Assembly (NCBI GenBank): GCA_019237595.1
Contig: JAFAGU010000257.1
Coordinates: 1 to 18,648 of the forward strand
Direction: 5' to 3'
DNA: 18,648 nt
Origin: Betaproteobacteria bacterium
GTDB taxonomy: Bacteria; Pseudomonadota; Gammaproteobacteria; Burkholderiales; SG8-39
Position 1 is the first letter of the stretch, and the number at the start of each line of letters is the position of its first letter. Positions 13,359 through 18,648 of the stretch are shown piece after piece. The translations under genes and the position numbers were made by a program. The notes beneath the pieces were generated by a model that saw only the letters and a program-made list of their open reading frames with translations, was not told the DNA's origin and did no database searches.

Positions 13359-15577
13359 GCAAGCTCATCGACAAGCTGAAGGCTGCCGAGCGGCATAGGA
13401 AGGGCGGGGCCGAGGGAGAAGGCGACGACATCGCCTCGCGGATCGAGTCCGAGCGCTCGCTCGAGGAGGCGGCGAGCGCGCGCGCCGGCGAGGAGAAGCG
13501 GGGGCTCGACCTCGCGCGCGAGCGCCAGGCGGCGGAGGTGGAGCTTCGGCGCCTCGCGCATTCGCGCGCCGAGGCGGAGGCGAAGGCCGCGCGGCTGATG
13601 GCCGAGCGTGAGCGCGCGGAGGCGCAGGCGCTCGCGGAGGCGAAGGCCCGCGAGGAAGCGGAAAAGAAGGCGGCGGCGCTCGCGGAAGGCCGGCGCAAGA
13701 AGGAAGAGGAGGCGGCGGAGCATGCGCGTGCGCGCGCGCAAGCCGAAGCGGAATCGGCGGCGGCCATGCGCGCTCGCGCCGCCTCGGAAGATCAGGCCCG
13801 CCGCTCGGTCCGGGAGCGAGCCCAGTCCGAGACGCGGGCGCTCGAGTCGATCCGCGAGCGCAAGCATGCCGAGGACCGCCTCATGCGCGAGGCCGAAGCG
13901 CGGGCGGGCGCCGAGGAGGAGGCGGCGAGGCTCGCCAGGGAGCGGGCGGCCGCGGAGCAAGCGCTCCTCGACGCCGCGGCGGCGAAGAAGGCCTCGGAGC
14001 AGCGCGCGAGCGGCGCGGCGCAGGAGCGCTCGCGGCTCGAGCTCGCCGCCGCGGAAGTGGCGCGTTCGCGCGCGGCGGCGGAGGAAGAAGCGCGCGCGGC
14101 TGCCGAGCAGCGCGCGGCGGCGGAGCGCGAAGCCGCGAATGCCGCCCGCTCGCGCGAAGCGTCCTCCGCGGAAGCCGCCAAGCGAGAAGAAGCGCACGCG
14201 GAGGCCGAGCGGCAGGCGCTTCTCGCCGCGCGACAGCGCGGCGAGGCGGAGCAGGCAGCGGCCGCACAGGCGCGCGCTCGCGAGGAAGCCGCAGCGCGGG
14301 CCGTCGAGCTTGCCTCCGAGCGCAGCGCGGCGGAAACCGCGGCTGCGGACCAGGCGCGAAAGCGCGCGAAGGCCGAAGCGGAAGCCCTGTCGGCGGCCGA
14401 GCGGCAGGGCGAGGCCGAGCGCGCGGCGGAGCTCGCGGCGCGCTCGCGCGAAGCCGCGGACGCGGAGGCGGCGAAGCTCGCCCAGGCGAAAGCCCACGCC
14501 GAGGCGGCGGCGCGCCAGCAGGCGCAGAAGCGCCGGGAAGCGGAGGAGCAAGCAGCCGAGGCGGCGAGGGAGGCGGAGGTCGCCAAGGCGCGCGCCCTGT
14601 CGGCTGCGCAGGCGCGCGTCGCCGAGGAGCAGGCGCTCGCGGCCGCTGCGGCCGAGCGAGCGCAAGCCGAAGAGCGGCTGCACGAGCGCGCCGCGGCGCT
14701 CAATCGAACGGAAGCCGCGGCTTTGGAGGCCGCTGCAGAGCGCGAGAAGGCCGAAGCGGCGTCGGCGCTCGCCGAAGAAGAGCGTGCGGGCGCCGAAGCG
14801 GCGGCGGCCCGGCTTGCAAAGGAGCGCGAAGCGGCGGAGGCGCAGGCGGCGGCGAAGCTCCAGCAGCGGATCGACGCCGAGACGCGCCGGCAGCGCGAAG
14901 CGCAGGCGCGCGCCGCGGCCGAGGCCTCGGCCGCGGCGGAGCTGCGCGAGCGCACGCAAGCCGAGCAGCGCCTGAAGGGCGAAGCGGACGCGGCGGCGCA
15001 AGCCGAGCGCCAGGCGCTGGAAGCAGCGAAGGAGCGAGAGGCGCTCGACGCGGAGCTCAGGCGCGCTGCGCAGGCGCGGGCCGAGGCGGACGCGGAAGCC
15101 GTCCGGCTCGCGCGCGAGCGCGAGAAGACGGAGGCGAAGGCCGCGGCCGCGCTTGCCTCGCGCATCGACGCCGAGCGCCGGAGCGCGGCGCTCGCCGCGG
15201 AGCGTGCGGAGGCGGAATCCCGGGCGACCGCGGTCGTGCAGGCGCGCATCGCGGCCGAGGAGATGCTCGCGCGCAAGGCGCGCGAAGCGGCCGAGGCGCG
15301 CAGCGCCGCCGAGCAAGCGCAGGCGGGCCGAGAGAGAAGCGAAGGCGAGCTGAGGCAAGCGGTGTCGGCGCGCAAGGCGGCGCAGGGAGGGCGCTCGCGC
15401 GCCCGGCCGTTCCTGGTCGGCGGCGCGGCGATCGCGATTGCCGCTGTCGCAATGCTCGCCGTGCTCGAAAACCGGCCCGCCCTGCAGGTCCAGCCGCCGC
15501 CCATCGCAAGGCAGGAAAGCGCTTTTTCGCTGAAGCTCGACTACCGGCTGCAATATCCCCGGAGCGCCGAGCGCTGA
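13355..15577 (+). CDS. 740-aa Ala/Glu/Arg repeat coiled-coil protein with C-terminal membrane anchor
   Basis: I know no named family for it. After a basic N-terminus (1-25) come 46 consecutive 14-residue repeats without a gap (residues 26-669), consensus A-x-x-R-x-x-A-E-x-x-A-x-x-A. By hand count, position 4 is Arg/Lys in 40, position 8 Glu/Asp in 42, and position 7 Ala/Ser/Thr in 41 of the 46. Two exact heptads per repeat imply one unbroken helix or coiled coil, about 95 nm if fully extended. Arg/Ser residues (680-684) precede a single membrane helix (685-704); by the positive-inside rule the rod is cytoplasmic and a 36-residue Pro-rich tail is periplasmic. The start ATG 13355 overlaps the HD-GYP stop (ATGA). 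A role as scaffold, spacer or localisation factor for the signalling proteins is inference. TolA-like resemblance is compositional only, and the membrane segment is at the opposite end from TolA. Confidence 0.88.
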   Translation: MSKLIDKLKAAERHRKGGAEGEGDDIASRIESERSLEEAASARAGEEKRGLDLARERQAAEVELRRLAHSRAEAEAKAARLMAERERAEAQALAEAKAREEAEKKAAALAEGRRKKEEEAAEHARARAQAEAESAAAMRARAASEDQARRSVRERAQSETRALESIRERKHAEDRLMREAEARAGAEEEAARLARERAAAEQALLDAAAAKKASEQRASGAAQERSRLELAAAEVARSRAAAEEEARAAAEQRAAAEREAANAARSREASSAEAAKREEAHAEAERQALLAARQRGEAEQAAAAQARAREEAAARAVELASERSAAETAAADQARKRAKAEAEALSAAERQGEAERAAELAARSREAADAEAAKLAQAKAHAEAAARQQAQKRREAEEQAAEAAREAEVAKARALSAAQARVAEEQALAAAAAERAQAEERLHERAAALNRTEAAALEAAAEREKAEAASALAEEERAGAEAAAARLAKEREAAEAQAAAKLQQRIDAETRRQREAQARAAAEASAAAELRERTQAEQRLKGEADAAAQAERQALEAAKEREALDAELRRAAQARAEADAEAVRLAREREKTEAKAAAALASRIDAERRSAALAAERAEAESRATAVVQARIAAEEMLARKAREAAEARSAAEQAQAGRERSEGELRQAVSARKAAQGGRSRARPFLVGGAAIAIAAVAMLAVLENRPALQVQPPPIARQESAFSLKLDYRLQYPRSAER
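13430..15361 (+). repeat. 46 x 42-bp in-frame coding repeat (14-residue units)
   Basis: The coding period is exactly 42 bases over 1932 bases (46 units), with no insertion or deletion disturbing the phase. The units have diverged at the DNA level but keep the protein pattern Arg/Lys at position 4, small residue at 7, Glu/Asp at 8 and Ala/Leu at 11. It is a protein repeat, not a tandem DNA satellite. Confidence 0.85.
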
Positions 15578-15591
15578 ATTTGCATTTTGTG

Positions 15592-15617
15592 CGGCGCGCT
15601 AGTACGGTTGCGCGCCG
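15592..15617 (+). promoter_or_regulatory. GC hairpin in the kup leader
   Basis: CGGCGCGC (15592-15599) pairs perfectly with GCGCGCCG (15610-15617) around a ten-base loop. It ends nine bases before the kup ATG and begins 14 bases after the coiled-coil stop. No T run follows, so it is more likely an mRNA structure near the start site, or an RNA-end stabiliser, than an intrinsic terminator. Confidence 0.4.
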
Positions 15618-15626
15618 TCTCCCGAA

Positions 15627-17519
15627 ATGCCCGAACACGATCCTCGCGGCAGCCGCTCGTCCAAGGCCGCACTGACCCTGCTGGCGCTCGGCGTCGTCTT
15701 CGGCGACATCGGCACGAGCCCGCTCTACGCGGTGAAGGAGACGTTCTCCCCGGAGCACGGCATCCCGCTCTCCGCCGCGAGCGTCGTGGGCGGCCTGTCG
15801 ACGATCTTCTGGGCGCTGATGGTCGTCGTGTCGCTCAAGTACGTCGTCCTCATCATGCGCGCCGACAATCGCGGCGAGGGCGGCATCATGGCGCTCATCG
15901 CCCTCGCCCTGTCGGCGGTCAAGGCACACGCGCACTGGCGCACGCCGCTCGTCGTCATCGGCATTTTCGGCGCCTCGCTTTTCTACGGCGACGCGGTGCT
16001 GACGCCGGCGATTTCCGTCCTCTCCGCGGTGGAGGGCCTCGAGGTCGGCACGAGCGCCTTCAAGCCGTATGTCGTGCCGATCGCCGTGGGCGTGATCGTG
16101 GCGCTTTTCGCCTTCGAGGCGAGCGGCACCGCGGCGGTGGGGAGGCTCTTCGGCCCCATCACGCTCGGCTGGTTCGTCGCCATCGGCTCGGCCGGCGTGT
16201 ACGGCATCGCCCAGGAGCCCTCGGTCCTCGCCGCGCTCAACCCGATGCACGCCCTCGCTTTCGTGAGCGACCACGGCAAGGCCTCGTTCGTGGTGCTCGG
16301 CGCCGTGGTGCTGGCGGTCACTGGGGCGGAGGCGCTCTATGCGGACATGGGCCACTTCGGCAAGGGCGCGGTGCGGATCGCCTGGTTCGGCATCGTCGCT
16401 CCGGCGCTCGTCCTCAACTACTTCGGGCAGGGGGCGTTGCTGATCGCAAGGCCGGAGGCCGTCAAGAACCCGTTCTACCTCCTCTTCCCGGAGGCGTTTC
16501 TCTATCCCATGGTGGCGCTCGCGACCGCCGCGACGGTCATCGCCTCGCAGGCCACCATCTCCGGCGCCTATTCGCTCACCAAGCAGGCAGTGCAGCTCGG
16601 GTTCCTGCCGCGCCTGACCATCGTGCAGACCTCGGCGCGCGAGATCGGCCAAGTCTACATCCCGTCGATCAACTGGGTGCTGTGCATCGCCGTCGTCGCC
16701 GCGGTGATCGGGTTCGGCTCGTCGTCGCGACTCGCGGGTGCCTACGGCGTGGCGGTGACGGCGACCATGCTCGTGGACACGCTCCTTACGTTCTTCGTCA
16801 TCCGCTACGGGTGGGGCTACCCGCTCGCGCTCTGCATCTTCGCCACCGGCTTCTTCGCCGCGGTCGACGCGACGTTCTTCTCCGCCACGCTCGTCAAGGT
16901 GGCCGATGGCGGCTGGTTCCCGCTCGCGATCGGCGGCGGCGTCTTTCTCGTGATGGCGACGTGGCGGCGCGGGCGCGAGATCCTCATGGACCGGCTGCGC
17001 GCCTCCTCCGTGCCGCTCGAGCCTTTCCTGGAGTCGCTCTTCCGGCAGCCGCCGGAGCGGGTGGCGGGGACCGCGATCTTCCTCACGGCCACGCCGGAGG
17101 CGACGCCGCACGCGCTGCTGCACAACCTCAACCACAACAAGGTGCTGCACGAGCGCGTGGTCTTCCTCACGGTCGAGATCCGCGACGTGCCCTGGGTGGC
17201 GTTCACCGATCGCGTCAAGATCGAACGCCTGGGCCACGGCTGCTTCCGCGTGCGCGTGCGCTACGGCTTCATGAACCGGCCCGACGTCACGCGGGCGCTC
17301 GAGCTCTGCGCCGCGCTCGGGTTGGAGTTCAACCTGATGGAGACCTCCTTCTTCCTCTCCCGCGAGAAGATCGTGCCGGTCGTCGGCGGGCCGTCGAACA
17401 TGGCGCGCTGGCGCGAGCGCATGTTCGCGGCGATGGCCCGCAACGCGGGCAACATCACCGACTACCTCAATATCCCGACCAACCGCGTGATCGAGCTCGG
17501 GACGCGGGTGGAGATCTGA
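15627..17519 (+). CDS. kup: Low-affinity potassium uptake protein Kup (TrkD)
   Basis: Inner-membrane K+ importer, generally described as K+/H+ symport in the KUP/HAK/KT family. At 630 residues it has normal bacterial length. The N-terminal block GVVFGDIGTSPLYAVKE is the family hallmark. NRGEGGIMALIAL, GASLFYGDAVLTPAISVLSA, TGAEALYADMGHFG and SQATISGAYSLTKQAVQLG follow in the usual order through about twelve helices, and a soluble C-terminal domain (from about residue 450) ends in NITDYLNIP. All the motifs I looked for are present. The ATG at 15627 has no clear Shine-Dalgarno site and sits just behind a stable hairpin. It is 49 bases after the coiled-coil gene, so it could be read with the signalling operon, but there is no overlap as between those genes. 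Its stop is seven bases from the convergent DUF4337 gene. Confidence 0.95.
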   Translation: MPEHDPRGSRSSKAALTLLALGVVFGDIGTSPLYAVKETFSPEHGIPLSAASVVGGLSTIFWALMVVVSLKYVVLIMRADNRGEGGIMALIALALSAVKAHAHWRTPLVVIGIFGASLFYGDAVLTPAISVLSAVEGLEVGTSAFKPYVVPIAVGVIVALFAFEASGTAAVGRLFGPITLGWFVAIGSAGVYGIAQEPSVLAALNPMHALAFVSDHGKASFVVLGAVVLAVTGAEALYADMGHFGKGAVRIAWFGIVAPALVLNYFGQGALLIARPEAVKNPFYLLFPEAFLYPMVALATAATVIASQATISGAYSLTKQAVQLGFLPRLTIVQTSAREIGQVYIPSINWVLCIAVVAAVIGFGSSSRLAGAYGVAVTATMLVDTLLTFFVIRYGWGYPLALCIFATGFFAAVDATFFSATLVKVADGGWFPLAIGGGVFLVMATWRRGREILMDRLRASSVPLEPFLESLFRQPPERVAGTAIFLTATPEATPHALLHNLNHNKVLHERVVFLTVEIRDVPWVAFTDRVKIERLGHGCFRVRVRYGFMNRPDVTRALELCAALGLEFNLMETSFFLSREKIVPVVGGPSNMARWRERMFAAMARNAGNITDYLNIPTNRVIELGTRVEI

Positions 17520-17526
17520 GCGCCGG

Positions 17527-18084
17527 CTAGAAGAGGTGCACCTGCGTCGGGAACCAGAAGCCTATGACGCAGAACGCGACGCCGACGAGGCCGAGGCCGG
17601 CCGCGCCCCATACCAGCGCGACCATCGAGGTGATGATGGAGGCCGAGGCGAGGACGATGGCGATCTGCACGGCGGCCGAGGCGAGCTCGTAGTGGTGGTA
17701 GGCCGCGAGCGAACGGTCCCGCCTTTTCTCCACTTCCTTCACTCGGGCGACGAGCTGCTTGCGGCCCTCCGGCGGGTCTTCCTCCGACTCGTAGCGCTCG
17801 ATGGTCTTTTTCCATGCCTCGAGCTGCTTCTTCATCGGCTCGGTCTGGTTGGCGAATTGCGCGGTCATGGCGTCGCTTGCGACGCGCAGCGTGGTCTGGC
17901 GGATGGTCTTCGCCTGGTAGAAGGCCCAGAGGTTCGCGGCCTCGATGTTGGCGTTCAGCGCCAGTGTCTGGGCGCTCTTGCCCAGCGTCTCCGAGAACGC
18001 GAGCACGAGCGCGAGGATGGAGATGAGCAGCGCGACGCGCTTGTCGCCGGCGTGAGTGTCGACGTGGCCGTGTCCCCCAGACAT
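17527..18084 (-). CDS. DUF4337 family membrane protein (185 aa)
   Basis: The order of features matches the DUF4337 family of unknown function. There is a short His-containing N-terminus (GGHGHVDTH), a membrane helix at about 17-36, and the recognisable LNANIEAANLWAFYQAKTIR segment. A charged helical region follows at about 70-125, then two closely spaced membrane helices at about 132-180, with the end at FPTQVHLF. It is probably an inner-membrane protein with the charged region on one side. GGGAGGG (+ strand 18089-18095) lies four bases before the ATG at 18084 and fixes the start. It follows the EamA-type transporter gene by 27 bases on the same strand, so the two are likely co-transcribed. 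The function is unknown. Confidence 0.85.
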   Translation of the reverse strand: MSGGHGHVDTHAGDKRVALLISILALVLAFSETLGKSAQTLALNANIEAANLWAFYQAKTIRQTTLRVASDAMTAQFANQTEPMKKQLEAWKKTIERYESEEDPPEGRKQLVARVKEVEKRRDRSLAAYHHYELASAAVQIAIVLASASIITSMVALVWGAAGLGLVGVAFCVIGFWFPTQVHLF

Positions 18085-18111
18085 CGTTCCCTCCCTTTTC
18101 GCCTATTTTAG

Positions 18112-18648
18112 TTAAGCCGCGTCGGCCTGCGCGGCTTCGGGCGGCGGCGGGCCGCCGCCGAACTGAGCCCAGGCCACGCCGGCCATCGTGACGGCGGCGC
18201 CGCCGATCTTCAGCCAGGTGAACGTCTCGCCGAGCGTGAGCCAGGCCATCACACCGGCCACCGGCGGCATGAGGTACATGAATGGCGCGCTGCGCGCGAC
18301 GCCGCGGACGCTGTTCACCCACGTCCACATGAGCCACCCCGCGAACGAGGAAACGAAGAGCGCCCAGAAGAGGCTGCCCCAGGCGCGCGGCCCCATCGCG
18401 CCGACGTCGAGTTGCACGATGGAGGGGAAGGTCGCGACGAGCATCACGGGCGCGGAGAAGAGCAGCGTGTACGCGAGCAGGATGAGCGGCCCATAGCGGT
18501 CGGCGAGCGGCCGCGAGAGCACGGTGTAGGCGGAAAACGCCGCGCCCGCGAGGAGCAGCATGAGGTCCCCGGCGCCCGCGTGGGCGAGGCCGCCCGTGAA
18601 CTTGTCCGCGAGGAACACCACGATGCCCGCGAAGGCCACCAGCGTTCC
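18112..18648 (-). CDS. EamA/DMT-family transporter, C-terminal part (start outside window)
   Basis: The frame is open from the window edge to TAA at 18112-18114 and gives about 178 residues, the second half of a ten-helix drug/metabolite transporter. Visible are a GIVVFLAD helix end, the repeat-opening GDLMLLLAGAAFSAYTVLSRPLA, a central SLFWALFVSSFAGWLMWTWV helix, and the EamA C-terminal APFMYLMPPVAGVMAWLTLGETFTWLKIGGAAVTMAGV. EamA proteins move small metabolites or amino acids across the inner membrane, and the substrate cannot be told. An internal GTG at 18639 is not the start because the frame continues past it. The tail is Pro/Ala rich. It lies upstream of DUF4337 in the same direction. 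Confidence 0.88.
   Translation of the reverse strand, partial: GTLVAFAGIVVFLADKFTGGLAHAGAGDLMLLLAGAAFSAYTVLSRPLADRYGPLILLAYTLLFSAPVMLVATFPSIVQLDVGAMGPRAWGSLFWALFVSSFAGWLMWTWVNSVRGVARSAPFMYLMPPVAGVMAWLTLGETFTWLKIGGAAVTMAGVAWAQFGGGPPPPEAAQADAA

Noticed and set aside
13430..15361. Periodic DNA as a possible CRISPR or satellite
   Set aside because: The 42-base period is entirely coding, with diverged units and no identical repeats or spacers.
13259..15553. Long minus-strand open frame opposite the coiled-coil gene
   Set aside because: It is the complement of the Ala/Glu/Arg codon pattern (Arg/Leu/Gly-rich), with no domain, and the plus-strand gene has overlap coupling and a membrane anchor.
15057..17237. 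Long minus-strand open frame opposite kup
   Set aside because: It lies across two well-supported genes, is Arg/His/Asp-rich with no recognisable domain, and is a typical high-GC shadow.

Overview
The window is very GC rich, with tightly packed genes, ATGA stop/start overlaps and mostly typical Shine-Dalgarno (SD) sites. Gene content (LivHMGF-type transporter with its binding protein, Kup, an Rcp1-type receiver, DUF4337, tRNA-Cys with U73) suits a free-living Gram-negative bacterium, most likely a betaproteobacterium (Burkholderiales-like). That placement is inferred from protein style, not from a marker gene. No mobile element, phage gene or CRISPR array was seen, and no stretch over 300 bases lacks a gene.

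Layout. 1-1340 (+): the end of a propeller-like Vgb-type protein, a secreted cupin whose C-terminus looks frame-disrupted, and a small unknown gene with a strong SD. 1408-1483 (+): tRNA-Cys(GCA). 1491-1871 (-): a small cupin. 1946-2359 (+): an extremely serine-rich lipoprotein. 2409-6933 (-): a five-gene HAAT-family (branched-chain amino acid type) ABC importer read as binding protein, LivH, LivM, LivG, LivF. A terminator-like hairpin lies directly before livH. 6992-7984 (+): a divergent ketopantoate-reductase-family gene.

8086-15577 (+) is the most interesting region. It holds five close-packed genes: a soluble triple-PAS histidine kinase, an Rcp1-like single-domain receiver, a REC-GGDEF-EAL protein, a REC-HD-GYP protein, and a 740-residue alanine/glutamate/arginine-rich protein. 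Four of the five have clear assigned roles. The kinase should phosphorylate one or more of three receivers, two of which make or break cyclic di-GMP. The last protein is built from 46 gapless copies of a 14-residue repeat, followed by one C-terminal membrane helix. It looks like a long membrane-anchored rod, and I know of no named family for it. It is the best candidate here for something undescribed.

15627-17519 (+): the Kup potassium transporter, preceded by an 8-bp GC hairpin. 17527-18648 (-): a DUF4337 membrane protein and the C-terminal part of an EamA/DMT-family transporter that runs off the window.
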